DNA of 64,000 bases from Bacteroidota bacterium (GTDB taxonomy: Bacteria; Bacteroidota; Rhodothermia; JANXDC01). The translations under genes were made by a program, and so were the position numbers. The notes below the pieces were generated by a model that saw only the letters and a list, made by a program, of their open reading frames with translations, ran no database searches and was not told where the DNA came from. Location of the stretch: NCBI GenBank assembly GCA_025998875.1, contig AP024675.1, positions 1,957,549-2,021,548 on the forward strand. The letters run 5' to 3'. Positions 50,650 to 59,396 of this stretch are shown one piece after another; positions within the stretch are counted from its first letter, which is position 1, and every line of letters begins with the position of its first letter.

Positions 50650-52668
50650 ATGGCCAACGAGACCCGCAATCCCCTGTTTCAGCGCGATCCGCGCCCTGAA
50701 GAACGTCGACCCGGTCGATTTCCGATCTGGATCTATGTGGCCATTTTCCTGGGTCTGCTCATCGCGCAGTTTTACTTCTTCACCCCCCGCAGCCACAATA
50801 CGGTTCCCTACAGCCAGTTCCGCGACTACGTCCGAAAGGGCTATATCGAGCGTGTGGTGATCGTCAACGAGCGCATCGTGGAGGGAACCTTCACGGAGGC
50901 CGCTGTGCGCGAGGGTTTGGTGCGCGTCCCCGCTACGCGTCCGGGGCTGATCCGGGACAGCGCGCAGCAACTTCGAAGCTTTCGCACCACGCGCCTGCCG
51001 GATGACGATCTGCCCCAGTTGCTCGATGCGCACGGGGTCACGTACGCGGTGCGCTACGAGGACAACTGGATGACCGGCCTGCTGACCTGGATGCTGCCCC
51101 TGGTGATTCTGGTGGTCCTGTGGCTCTTTATCCTGAGGCGGATGAATCCCGGCCAACAGGTGCTCAATATCGGGAAAAACCGGGCTATCCTGGTCGATCA
51201 GAACGCGGAAAACCGCGTCACCTTCAAGGATGTGGCCGGTCTGGATGAGGCGATCGAAGAGGTCAAGGAGATCGTTGAGTTTCTCAAAAACCCGAAAAAG
51301 TTCACCAAGCTGGGGGGCAAGTTGCCCAAAGGGGTGTTGCTTGTCGGCCCGCCGGGAACGGGCAAGACGCTACTGGCCAAAGCCGTCGCCGGGGAGGCGA
51401 ACGTGCCCTTCTTCAGCATATCCGGTTCGGATTTCGTGGAGATGTTCGTGGGCGTGGGGGCGGCCCGGGTGCGGGACCTGTTTCGGCAGGCCAAAGAGAA
51501 GGCCCCCTGCATCATCTTCATTGACGAGATCGACGCCATCGGGCGCAGCCGGGGGCGTGGCATCTGGATCGGGGCCAACGACGAGCGCGAAAACACGCTC
51601 AATCAGCTTCTGGTGGAGATGGATGGCTTCCATACCGACAAGGGCGTCATCATCATGGCTGCCACGAACCGTCCGGATGTGCTGGATCCGGCTCTGCTGC
51701 GCCCCGGCCGGTTCGATCGGCAGATCCTGATCGATAAGCCCGACCTCAAAGGCCGTTATGACATATTCAAAGTCCACACCCGGGGGCTCATTCTTTCGCC
51801 CGATGTGGATCTGTGGCGGCTGGCCGCGCAGACGCCCGGCTTTGCCGGGGCGGAGATCGCCAATGTCTGTAATGAAGCCGCCTTGCTGGCTTCCCGCCGC
51901 GGTAAAGACGCCATCGAAATGGAGGACTTTCAGGATGCCATCGAGCGCGTCATCGCCGGGCTGGAGAAGAAAAACAAGCTCATCAGCCCCGAGGAGCGCC
52001 GCATTGTCGCCTATCACGAGGCCGGACATGCCATCGTGGGCTGGTTCCTGGAGTACACGGATCCGGTGCTCAAGGTATCCATCGTGCCGCGCGGGCTTGC
52101 CGCGCTGGGCTATACGTTGCAGACTCCGCTCGAAGACCGCTACCTGATGACCCGCGAAGAGCTCATGGACCGGATCTGCGCCCTGCTGGGCGGACGGGTG
52201 GCCGAAGAGATCGTCTTTGGCCGCATTTCCACGGGGGCTTCCAACGACCTGGAGCGCATCACCAAAATGGCCTACGCCATGGTGACCGTCTATGGCATGA
52301 GCGAAGCCCTGGGGAATATCTCCTTTCTGGATTCTGAAAATCAGAACTTCCTGGGGGGGTTCGGCATCGATAAGCGGTACAGCGAGGAAACCGCCCGGCT
52401 TATCGATCAAGAAGTTAAGCGCATTATCGATGAGGCCTACCGGCGTACCCGGGCGCTTCTAGAGGAAAAGCGCGACCTGTTGGAGCGCCTGGCGCAGGAG
52501 CTACTCAAGCGCGAGGTGCTCGTTCAGGAGGACATCGAACAGCTACTCGGGCCCCGCCCCCATGCTCGGGCGCGTCCCCTCCAGGCCCGCGATGGTAGCC
52601 CGGTCGCTGAAGAGGGCACTTCTGGGGCGGAGAACGAAAGCGCCCAGGGATTCGAAGCCCGCGCCTAG
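50650..52668 (+). CDS. ftsH: ATP-dependent zinc metalloprotease FtsH
   Basis: A 672-residue membrane-anchored AAA+ protease for quality control of membrane and regulatory proteins. Two membrane helices (about 28-44 and 145-166) flank a periplasmic domain. The AAA domain has Walker A GPPGTGKT at 233-240, Walker [13 protein letters not shown], pore-loop [20 protein letters not shown] and the second region of homology up to [14 protein letters not shown]. The Zn motif HEAGH is at 456-460 and the third-ligand segment is [11 protein letters not shown]. Full family length. Here it lies with thiL and an EamA transporter rather than beside tilS-hpt. Confidence 0.97.
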   Translation: MANETRNPLFQRDPRPEERRPGRFPIWIYVAIFLGLLIAQFYFFTPRSHNTVPYSQFRDYVRKGYIERVVIVNERIVEGTFTEAAVREGLVRVPATRPGLIRDSAQQLRSFRTTRLPDDDLPQLLDAHGVTYAVRYEDNWMTGLLTWMLPLVILVVLWLFILRRMNPGQQVLNIGKNRAILVDQNAENRVTFKDVAGLDEAIEEVKEIVEFLKNPKKFTKLGGKLPKGVLLVGPPGTGKTLLAKAVAGEANVPFFSISGSDFVEMFVGVGAARVRDLFRQAKEKAPCIIFIDEIDAIGRSRGRGIWIGANDERENTLNQLLVEMDGFHTDKGVIIMAATNRPDVLDPALLRPGRFDRQILIDKPDLKGRYDIFKVHTRGLILSPDVDLWRLAAQTPGFAGAEIANVCNEAALLASRRGKDAIEMEDFQDAIERVIAGLEKKNKLISPEERRIVAYHEAGHAIVGWFLEYTDPVLKVSIVPRGLAALGYTLQTPLEDRYLMTREELMDRICALLGGRVAEEIVFGRISTGASNDLERITKMAYAMVTVYGMSEALGNISFLDSENQNFLGGFGIDKRYSEETARLIDQEVKRIIDEAYRRTRALLEEKRDLLERLAQELLKREVLVQEDIEQLLGPRPHARARPLQARDGSPVAEEGTSGAENESAQGFEARA

Positions 52669-52679
52669 CAGATCCTCGT

Positions 52680-53714
52680 ATGCGCCGCGTACTCTCCGTG
52701 GGGGCGCTTCTCTGGCTAGCGGGTGCGCTGGGAGCATGGGCGGCGCTGTATACGGATTATTTTTCCCCGACAGCGGAACTGTTTCTCGGCCTCAGCCTTC
52801 CCATCTGGGCGGCTCTGGGGCTGATTGTGGGGCTCTGGGCGCTGGCCCAACGCCGCGGGTGGGTTGTTATGCTGGCCCTTCTATGCGCGATCGGGGCGGC
52901 CTATCAGCACGGGCTTCGGCTTCTCTCCCCCGATGCGCCGGAAAGAGGGGAAGATTTTTCGTTGCTCAGCTGGAACATCTTCAGCGCCCACCGGGGCTTT
53001 GCCCGCGTGCTCGAGGAGGTACTCCAGTACAGGCCCGACCTGATCCTGCTGCAGGAGGTCTATAACGCCGACGGGGATCTTGCCCGGCGCGATCCGCTGC
53101 GATACGGGGACTTTCGCCAGGCCCTGCGCGCAGCAGGGTACTATGTGGCTTTCGCTCCGGATCAGGAGCAACCTTGGGGCGCCTACGGGCTTCTGATCGC
53201 CTCGCGCTGGCCCCTGGAGGCGGTGCGCCGGCTGGATCTGGCCGGACGAATCGGGGTCGGTATTGTGGCCGATGTGCGTATCGGAAATCATCCCCTCCGG
53301 CTGATCGGGGTACATCTGTACACGACCGGACAGGAAAAACCCTGGCGGGGAAGGAGTTCCTGGAGTCGCTGGCGCACCTGGTTGAGGCAGATGCAAGAGG
53401 GCTATATGCGCCGGGAGGCGGAGCTTCGTGAGCTTTTGGATATCATCCGGCGCTCGCCATACCCGGTCCTTGTGGGGGGAGACTTCAATACCACGCCCTT
53501 CAGTCGGCACTATGTACTTCTTTCCCGCTGGCTGGGCGACGCGCACCGGCATGCAGGTCGGGGTCTGGGAGCTACGTACAGCACCTCCAAGCCCCTGTTG
53601 CGCATCGATTACCAGTGGTTCAGCTCCGGCCTTCGGCCGCTCGAGATGCGAGTGCTTCCCGATCGTGCCTCCGATCACCGTCCCCTGTTGGCTCGGTGGA
53701 TTTTCGAGCCCTGA
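52680..53714 (+). CDS. Endonuclease/exonuclease/phosphatase (EEP) family membrane protein
   Basis: A 344-residue protein with an N-terminal membrane part of about 75 residues (three hydrophobic stretches, LSVGALLWLAGALGAWAALY, FLGLSLPIWAALGLIVGLWAL and VMLALLCAIGAAY) and an EEP catalytic domain: LLSWNIF (metal site), LILLQEV, DFNTTPFS (GGDFN motif) and DHRPLLARW (His at the end). The family includes DNases, sphingomyelinases and inositol phosphatases, so the substrate is not known. The membrane anchor is shared by a Bacteroidota group. It begins 11 bases after ftsH. Confidence 0.85.
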   Translation: MRRVLSVGALLWLAGALGAWAALYTDYFSPTAELFLGLSLPIWAALGLIVGLWALAQRRGWVVMLALLCAIGAAYQHGLRLLSPDAPERGEDFSLLSWNIFSAHRGFARVLEEVLQYRPDLILLQEVYNADGDLARRDPLRYGDFRQALRAAGYYVAFAPDQEQPWGAYGLLIASRWPLEAVRRLDLAGRIGVGIVADVRIGNHPLRLIGVHLYTTGQEKPWRGRSSWSRWRTWLRQMQEGYMRREAELRELLDIIRRSPYPVLVGGDFNTTPFSRHYVLLSRWLGDAHRHAGRGLGATYSTSKPLLRIDYQWFSSGLRPLEMRVLPDRASDHRPLLARWIFEP

Positions 53715-53722
53715 AGCGGAAG

Positions 53723-53760
53723 GCTTCACCGCCAGGGTGGAGGGCCTCATCCGGTGAAGC
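53723..53760. repeat. Inverted repeat at the convergent end of the EEP and menC genes
   Basis: GCTTCACCG (53723-53731) and CGGTGAAGC (53752-53760) form a perfect 9-bp inverted repeat with a 20-base loop. It covers the stop region of menC (53747-53749). No T run is present, so it may be a weak bidirectional terminator or a 3'-end stabiliser. Confidence 0.45.
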
Positions 53761-54856
53761 GTTCCATCCGTATGGTGTAGCGCAGGATCCGATCCAGGCG
53801 CACGGTTACGCCCAGGCCGGGTCCCCCGGGCACCCGTATAGTGCCATCCGGCTCAAGGGCAAAGGGGGGGTCGATGACCTCCTCGACGTAGTAGCGATCG
53901 GAGGCCGAAAGGTCTCCGGGCAGCGTGAAGCCCGGCAGGGTCGCAATAGCCAGGTTTGAGGCCCGGCCTATGCCGGTCTCCAACATACCTCCACACCAGA
54001 CCGGCACACCCCGTTGTTGGCACAGCTCATGAATGCGCCGGGCCTCCAGCAGGCCACCCACGCGTCCGGGTTTGATGTTGATCACCCGGCAAGCGCCCAT
54101 CTCCAGCGCCCAGCGGGCATGACGGGCGCTTTTGATGGATTCGTCCAGGCAAATGGGGGTGCGCAGCTGGGCTTGCAGGCGGGCATGCTCGAGAAGATCA
54201 TCCTCATCGAGCGGCTGTTCGATAAGCAACAGGTCGAATGCGTCGAGCTCCTTGAGCACGGGGGCGTCTTCAAGTCGGTAGGCTGCGTTGGCATCCACCT
54301 GCAGGGGCAGTTCTGGGAAAGCCTCCCGCACAGCTCGGACCTCGCCTACCTCCCGGCCCGGCTTGATCTTGAGCTTTACGCGCCGGTATCCCTGGGCGAC
54401 AAACCCCTCTACGGTTCGCAACAGCTCCTCTATGCTGGGCTGGATCCCGATGGAAACGCCCACCGGGACCTGATCCCGTTCTCCGCCCAGAAGATCCCTC
54501 AGGGATCGGTTCTTCTGTTGCCCCCAGAGGTCCCAGAGGGCCATCTCCAGGCCAGCCCTGGCCATGGGATGTCCCCGGATCCATGCAGAGAGGCGCTGTA
54601 GGTCTTCTGGGCCCTGCCAGTCATGCCGCAGGGCGGCCGGGATGAGCAGGTCGCGCAGCACATGCCAGGCCGTGCCCGTGGTCTCATAGGAATAATCCGG
54701 CACGCTTCCGGCCACGCACTCCCCCCAGCCCTCCAGAGAGCCGGCCTCCAGGCGCAGCAGAATCGCTTCTCGGTGGGTAATCCGACCTGTGGAGGTCTCA
54801 AAAGGTGCCTTAAGCGGCAGGCGAATCAGAAAAAGGGTGATTCCGTCGAGGTACAT
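53747..54856 (-). CDS. menC: o-Succinylbenzoate synthase (MenC, OSBS/NSAR branch)
   Basis: A 369-residue enolase-superfamily enzyme of the menaquinone pathway, making o-succinylbenzoate; many members of this branch are also N-succinylamino acid racemases. The N-terminal capping domain begins MYLDGITLFLIRLPLKAPFETS; the barrel has the KLKIKPG general-base Lys pair, LQVDANAAY and LLIEQPLDEDD metal ligands, CLDESIKSARHA, and VINIKPGRVGGLLEARRIH with the second Lys. Start M at 54856 overlaps the GNAT gene by 47 bases. No other men genes are here; MenC with a GNAT neighbour is a known OSBS/NSAR context. Confidence 0.9.
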   Translation of the reverse strand: MYLDGITLFLIRLPLKAPFETSTGRITHREAILLRLEAGSLEGWGECVAGSVPDYSYETTGTAWHVLRDLLIPAALRHDWQGPEDLQRLSAWIRGHPMARAGLEMALWDLWGQQKNRSLRDLLGGERDQVPVGVSIGIQPSIEELLRTVEGFVAQGYRRVKLKIKPGREVGEVRAVREAFPELPLQVDANAAYRLEDAPVLKELDAFDLLLIEQPLDEDDLLEHARLQAQLRTPICLDESIKSARHARWALEMGACRVINIKPGRVGGLLEARRIHELCQQRGVPVWCGGMLETGIGRASNLAIATLPGFTLPGDLSASDRYYVEEVIDPPFALEPDGTIRVPGGPGLGVTVRLDRILRYTIRMERFTG

Positions 54857-55697
54857 GGAGCCGCTCCTGGGGTTCGAGCACGTAATACCCCCACAGACCA
54901 TCCGGGGCAAGCAGGTAATCGGTCAGCGCCCATCCCTGCTCGAAGGCGGTTTCCAGTATCTGGCGCAGGTGCAGACGCCAGGCCAGGTCGCGTTCCGGGT
55001 CCTGACCTCGGAAGGCGCGCAGGCGGGCCGGCAGGCAGACAGAGACGCGTTCCCCTTCGGGAGGCCAGTGCCAATCGGTCGGATAGGGGATAGGGGCCCG
55101 GGTATCGACCCGATTGAGCACCGGCGGGATCTCCGGTTCGGGATCCATGCCGGCCAGACGTGCCCGCACCCGGGGATGCTCGATCCACCACTCCACCTCC
55201 AGGCGATCTGTGGGCAGATCTCGGTTCAACGCATCCTGCAGCCTGCCGTAGGCGTCGCGCTTGTAGAAGCGGGCGATCCCGCCCAGACGGCGCAGATTCA
55301 GGCGCGCATTGCGGCTCTCCAGCGGATCAAAGGTCCAGGTGATGAGCTCGATTCCCTGTGCACGTACGAAGTCGCGCTGGAAGCGCTTGAGGGCAAAGCC
55401 CACCCCCCGATCGCGATACGATTCCAGCACCCCGAGCATGTGGGAACAATGCTTCAGGCGCCAGCCTCCTTCCGGATCGGGCTCCAGAGCCGGGAAGCCG
55501 TAGACGAACCCAACCGGGAAGGGATCCGGGGAGGCAAAGGCGGCGGCCACGAGCCCTCCGTAGGTGGCATGGATGAGGAGCACGTGCCCGGGCACGATGT
55601 TCACCGCCGAGCCGGGCCAGATCCGGGCCTGCAGCTCCTCGATGAGCGCGATCTCATCGGGATGGGTGAGCGTGCGAATCTGCAGGAAGGCCCCCAT
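54810..55697 (-). CDS. GNAT-fold acyltransferase-like protein linked to menC
   Basis: A 295-residue protein with a GNAT-like core: MGAFLQIRTLTHPDEIALIEELQARIWPG, GFVYGF, a CoA-site region HMLGVLESYRDRGVGFALKRFQRDFV (the R/Q-x-x-G-x-G/A pattern as RDRGVGFA), and ITWTFDPLESRNARLNLRRLG. A C-terminal half follows that is not GNAT-like. Such predicted GNAT proteins (COG3375 type, from memory) are found beside OSBS/NSAR genes. It overlaps menC by 47 bases and is translated first. ATG 55697 gives the usual start. Confidence 0.82.
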   Translation of the reverse strand: MGAFLQIRTLTHPDEIALIEELQARIWPGSAVNIVPGHVLLIHATYGGLVAAAFASPDPFPVGFVYGFPALEPDPEGGWRLKHCSHMLGVLESYRDRGVGFALKRFQRDFVRAQGIELITWTFDPLESRNARLNLRRLGGIARFYKRDAYGRLQDALNRDLPTDRLEVEWWIEHPRVRARLAGMDPEPEIPPVLNRVDTRAPIPYPTDWHWPPEGERVSVCLPARLRAFRGQDPERDLAWRLHLRQILETAFEQGWALTDYLLAPDGLWGYYVLEPQERLHVPRRNHPFSDSPAA

Positions 55698-55805
55698 GGC
55701 GGAGGGAAGATGCGGACGGAACCTGTTTGTCTGCAACGGCAGTTTGCCTCTTGAACGGGGGTGTATCTTTTTTGTCCTCTGTCCGAGAAGCGCCGATCGT
55801 TCGCC

Positions 55806-56486
55806 ATGCATCCGGGGATACATCGGCCCAGCGGCACGCGCGATCTGCTGGCGCTGGCTCTTGTATTGGCCCTCTTCTGGGGGCTGGTTTCCCTGCCGAT
55901 CCAGGAGGGCCGCCGAAAGCCTCGCTGGGTGGCTCCGCCCGGTTTCGAGGTGGTTGCCGTGCCCAACCCGAGGCCCAATCGGGTGCCGGGATGGCCCCTG
56001 TTTGGCTCCGAGCCGCCGCCTCCGACGCGCCTGGTGCCGACAGAGGAGCAAGAGGCCCCTGCCTCGGCCGTGGAGGAGGCCCAAAGAGACTCCGTTTTTC
56101 TCGTCGAAGTACCCCGGGAAGAGCATTCGCCCACCGGCCCTCCGCAGGAGGTTTTTCTAGTCGTCGAGGAGATGCCCGAACCTATCGGGGGGCTGGAGGA
56201 GATCGCCCGACAGATCCGCTATCCCTCGGAAGCGCTCCGGAGGGGCGTAGAAGGGGAGGTGGTGCTGGCCTTTACGGTCACACCCACGGGCCGGGTCGAA
56301 GACATCCAGGTGATCAAAGGGCTCGGATATGGATGCACGGAAGAGGCGATCCGGGTGATTCGACAGACCCTGTTTCGGCCCGGCAGACAGCGCGGGGTAC
56401 CCGTCCCCGTGCGGGTACAGCTGCCCATTCGCTTTCGCATCGAGCCTCGGGACACGCTTCCGGGAGGGGCTATCTACCAGGGATAG
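55806..56486 (+). CDS. tonB: TonB-like energy transducer with C-terminal TonB domain
   Basis: A 226-residue protein: a short cytoplasmic stretch, a membrane helix (about 17-35, LLALALVLALFWGLVSLPI), a Pro/Glu-rich periplasmic spacer (about 40-125) and a TonB_C domain (about 130-220) with RYPSEALRRGVEGEVVLAFTVTPTGRVEDIQVIKG. It passes proton-motive energy from ExbB/ExbD to outer-membrane receptors such as the SusC protein at 28070; exbB and exbD are not in this window. ATG 55806 was preferred over an in-frame ATG at 55761. Upstream TATCTTTT at 55764-55771 resembles a -7 element. Its end overlaps the next, convergent gene by 13 bases. Confidence 0.88.
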   Translation: MHPGIHRPSGTRDLLALALVLALFWGLVSLPIQEGRRKPRWVAPPGFEVVAVPNPRPNRVPGWPLFGSEPPPPTRLVPTEEQEAPASAVEEAQRDSVFLVEVPREEHSPTGPPQEVFLVVEEMPEPIGGLEEIARQIRYPSEALRRGVEGEVVLAFTVTPTGRVEDIQVIKGLGYGCTEEAIRVIRQTLFRPGRQRGVPVPVRVQLPIRFRIEPRDTLPGGAIYQG

Positions 56487-59281
56487 GTCCAGATAGGCGA
56501 CCCGCCGACCCATCGACCTGTTCGGTCATGGAAGCGATACAGGTAACCGAGCCGGATCTCCACCGGAAAGATCCATACCGTCCCCCGCAGGACAGCGTAC
56601 AGGGCCAGGGAGGTGCGTCCCTCGCGCCAGGAGCGGGCGGGGTTTTCGGACCACAGCCGGCCGCCGTGCTCGAGGGCCACATAGCAAAAGAGACGATCCA
56701 CGTAAAGCGGCACGGTAAAGAAGCCGTTGTCCACGTACAGCAGGGGGAGATAGCCGCGCACGCCGAGCTTGTAGAGGTGTCGAGCGCCTCGCACGTAGCC
56801 TGTCGTATAGCCCAGGGGGATGTATGGAGCGGCGGACCAGAAAAAGCGCCCGCTCTGAAAGAGCGCCCGCCCGTATAGCTGTATCGTGAGATGTTTCCGC
56901 ATCCAGAGGGAGGCGAACCGATACAGCTCCGTGGCCATCCATCGGCCCGTTCGGGTTCCGGTCAGATCCGCCTCCCCGGAGAGGCGCAACAACCACCCCG
57001 AGTTCGGGCTCGCGTCTCGGGCCAGGGTATGGATCCGGTAGCGCGCCTCCAGCTCGAATCCCGTGGTGAGGTATTGACGCCAGGGTTCGTTTCGCTCCAG
57101 AGCCCGCAGGCGGCGGGCGGTCAGGTAGGGGCTGAACATAAGCTGTGTGCCGTAGACCGGCTCAGGGGCGACCCAGGGGAGGGCAAAGCGCAGCCGCAGG
57201 CGCTGTTCCTGCAGGATAGAGCCCGTGGTGACCACGGGCAGAAAGGAGGCGCTCAGGTCCGGATACGGATACGGGCGCGATGTACCGACCCAGACCGATC
57301 CCCAGAGCCGGGATCGCACATGGCGCAGATCCAGCGCGTATGCCCACTGACGCAGGATGTCGGCCCCCTCCAGGTGCAGTAGGGCGGTGCGGCCCAGGTT
57401 GACGTCTTCGATCAGCAGGGGCAGAACAAGTCGGGGGGGCCACAGGTATGAGATAGCCCGGTACGGGCGGGCGGCAGGGGGTGCGGGGTCGGGGGTATCC
57501 GGATCGGGCGGGTTGGGCGCTGTTTGCATGAGGCTGGCCGGAATTTCCTCTCCCCGCAGGGTGTCCAGGAGGGCTTCCACCAGCTCGAAACGCCCCCGTC
57601 GGTAGTGGACGTACAGGAGCCGGCGGCCATCTGGGGAGACGGCTGGTTCCATGGCCCCATAGGCGGAACGGGTCAGACGTTCTACGTGTCGGTCTGCAAG
57701 CCGGATGCGGTAAATCTCCAGCTGTCCGTCCGGGTCGGCGGAGAAGTACACCGTTTCCCCGTCGGGAGCCCAGGCTATGTCGTAGACCGCCCCCCGGGCG
57801 AAGGCCACCAGCGGCTCGAAGGCAGCCTCTTTGCCCTCTTCCGGGGTCGGGCTCAGGTACAGATCTTGCCGGCCGCCGCTCTGGAGTATGGCGGCCACCC
57901 GTCGACCCGTGGGGTCGGGCAGAAGGCGCTTGAAAAGCCACGGGGCGGGTGGACTCAGGTATCGTTTTTGTCCCGTCTCCAGGTCCCATTCCACCCAGCG
58001 ATTGTAGGCCCCATGTCCCTCCAGGTACCACAATCGGCCATTAGGAGCGGGTACAGGGGCGCTGGCCCGGGCTTGCCGGGTGAGGCGTTGTATCCGGCCG
58101 CTGGCCAGCTCAATGCGGTAGATTTCCGAGCCAATCCGATCCGTACCCCGGCTGTCGGGCACATAGGCGGCCGCCCAGAGGGCGCCCTCTTGGGGATCGA
58201 GGCTGAAGAGGAAGTCTTCCGTGGGCCGGAAGGTGGCGACGCGGCGCAGACGGCCGCTGGAGCGGTCGAAGACGAAAAGGCCCGGACGATCGTTTACGCT
58301 GCCCCGGTAAAGGAGTATGAGGGAATCGTTCAGGAAGACAGGGTTGCGGTACGAGGTGTGCGCTTCGGAGGCCAATGTGCGGAATTTCGTCGGGGCACCC
58401 AGGGCCTGACGCAGGGAGTCAGACCACCCCCGCAGCTCGCGTACCAGATCCCGGTACAAAGCCGGGGGCCATTTCCGTGTTCCGATCCAGACGGCGGCAC
58501 CAAAGCCCAGGAAGGGAAGGGCGTTGTAGATCCGGATTGTACGTCGCCAGGCTTCCGGTCCGTGATGGCGCAGTAGGTAGTCGGCCACCAGATAGCCTCC
58601 CTGATAGGCGCGATCGGAGGGCGTATAGGTCGAGCCGCGCCGCATCATCTGAGCGAGCGTCCAGGGGGGGCTGTGGTCCATAAAAGCCCGGTATTGCATC
58701 TGAAAAAAACTGTACTGGCCTCGGCCCACTCCGAACCGGTCACCCGTCTCCAGACGCACCGCCATACCTTCCGAGAAGCCATCCGGCGTGGAGAGGTTGA
58801 TGAGCACGTTCCAGTCAGGAGCAAACAGGCTCGCCAATCCCCCCAGACCCGGCACAGTGGCCTGTTGCAGATGCAGGGCATGGAGCTGTTCGTGTTCGCT
58901 GAGCAGGTGTAGCCAGGACCGGTGGCCGGGAGGCAGGGTTTTGCCCAGAAAGGGGGTGGTGATGAGCTCCATACGGAACGGGAAGGTGGTGACGAATCCG
59001 TTGCCCTGATCGCTGTAGCCATTGAGGATGACGGGCACGCGTCGGGATCGGGTGCGGCCCAGCAGCCGAAGCACGCTGTCATGCCGGGCCTCCAGGAGGC
59101 GGCCGACCAAGCGGGCTTCGGCCTCCAGTCCGGTGTGGTAGATGATGCGATATCGGGGGCTATCCCAGACCCACCAGCGCAGTTCCGAGGGTCGGGGGCC
59201 GGGGGTGTAGAAGCCCTGAGCCTGAAGGGAGACGGAAAGCACGAACGTATAGAAAGTCCCCGCCAGCAGCACCATGCGCAC
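56474..59281 (-). CDS. HExxH metallopeptidase-like - beta-propeller - outer-membrane barrel protein
   Basis: A 935-residue secreted protein. Signal: MRMVLLAGTFYTFVLSVSLQAQG. Residues about 25-280 hold a peptidase-MA-like domain: HEQLH at about 130-134 followed by a later FSEGMAVRLE, matching the HExxH plus downstream Glu layout of gluzincin zinc peptidases. Residues about 300-600 have TolB/WD40-like beta-propeller repeats (DIAWAPDGETVYFSADPDGQ, EPAVSPDGRRLLYV). The last third is rich in aromatic beta strands ending in TYPW, like an outer-membrane barrel. The start at GTG 59281 was chosen because AGGAGG lies 9 bases before it; ATG 59275 is also possible. Function unknown; whether it is catalytically active is unproven. 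Confidence 0.72.
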   Translation of the reverse strand: MRMVLLAGTFYTFVLSVSLQAQGFYTPGPRPSELRWWVWDSPRYRIIYHTGLEAEARLVGRLLEARHDSVLRLLGRTRSRRVPVILNGYSDQGNGFVTTFPFRMELITTPFLGKTLPPGHRSWLHLLSEHEQLHALHLQQATVPGLGGLASLFAPDWNVLINLSTPDGFSEGMAVRLETGDRFGVGRGQYSFFQMQYRAFMDHSPPWTLAQMMRRGSTYTPSDRAYQGGYLVADYLLRHHGPEAWRRTIRIYNALPFLGFGAAVWIGTRKWPPALYRDLVRELRGWSDSLRQALGAPTKFRTLASEAHTSYRNPVFLNDSLILLYRGSVNDRPGLFVFDRSSGRLRRVATFRPTEDFLFSLDPQEGALWAAAYVPDSRGTDRIGSEIYRIELASGRIQRLTRQARASAPVPAPNGRLWYLEGHGAYNRWVEWDLETGQKRYLSPPAPWLFKRLLPDPTGRRVAAILQSGGRQDLYLSPTPEEGKEAAFEPLVAFARGAVYDIAWAPDGETVYFSADPDGQLEIYRIRLADRHVERLTRSAYGAMEPAVSPDGRRLLYVHYRRGRFELVEALLDTLRGEEIPASLMQTAPNPPDPDTPDPAPPAARPYRAISYLWPPRLVLPLLIEDVNLGRTALLHLEGADILRQWAYALDLRHVRSRLWGSVWVGTSRPYPYPDLSASFLPVVTTGSILQEQRLRLRFALPWVAPEPVYGTQLMFSPYLTARRLRALERNEPWRQYLTTGFELEARYRIHTLARDASPNSGWLLRLSGEADLTGTRTGRWMATELYRFASLWMRKHLTIQLYGRALFQSGRFFWSAAPYIPLGYTTGYVRGARHLYKLGVRGYLPLLYVDNGFFTVPLYVDRLFCYVALEHGGRLWSENPARSWREGRTSLALYAVLRGTVWIFPVEIRLGYLYRFHDRTGRWVGGSPIWTYPW

Positions 59282-59346
59282 GGGTATCGACCTCCTCACA
59301 GCAACACAAACGGGCGCAGGGAAAATATGCGATGCAGGGCCGCTTG

Positions 59347-59388
59347 AAAAACACCAGGGCCCGGGCGCTGGAGCCCGGACCCCGGTGT
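59347..59388 (-). terminator. Intrinsic terminator of pckG
   Basis: On the minus strand a 16-bp stem (59388-59373 with 59366-59351, two G-U pairs) and a six-base loop is followed by a run of T (59350-59347). It ends the pckG transcript just after the stop codon. Confidence 0.88.
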
Positions 59389-59396
59389 GGATCTGT

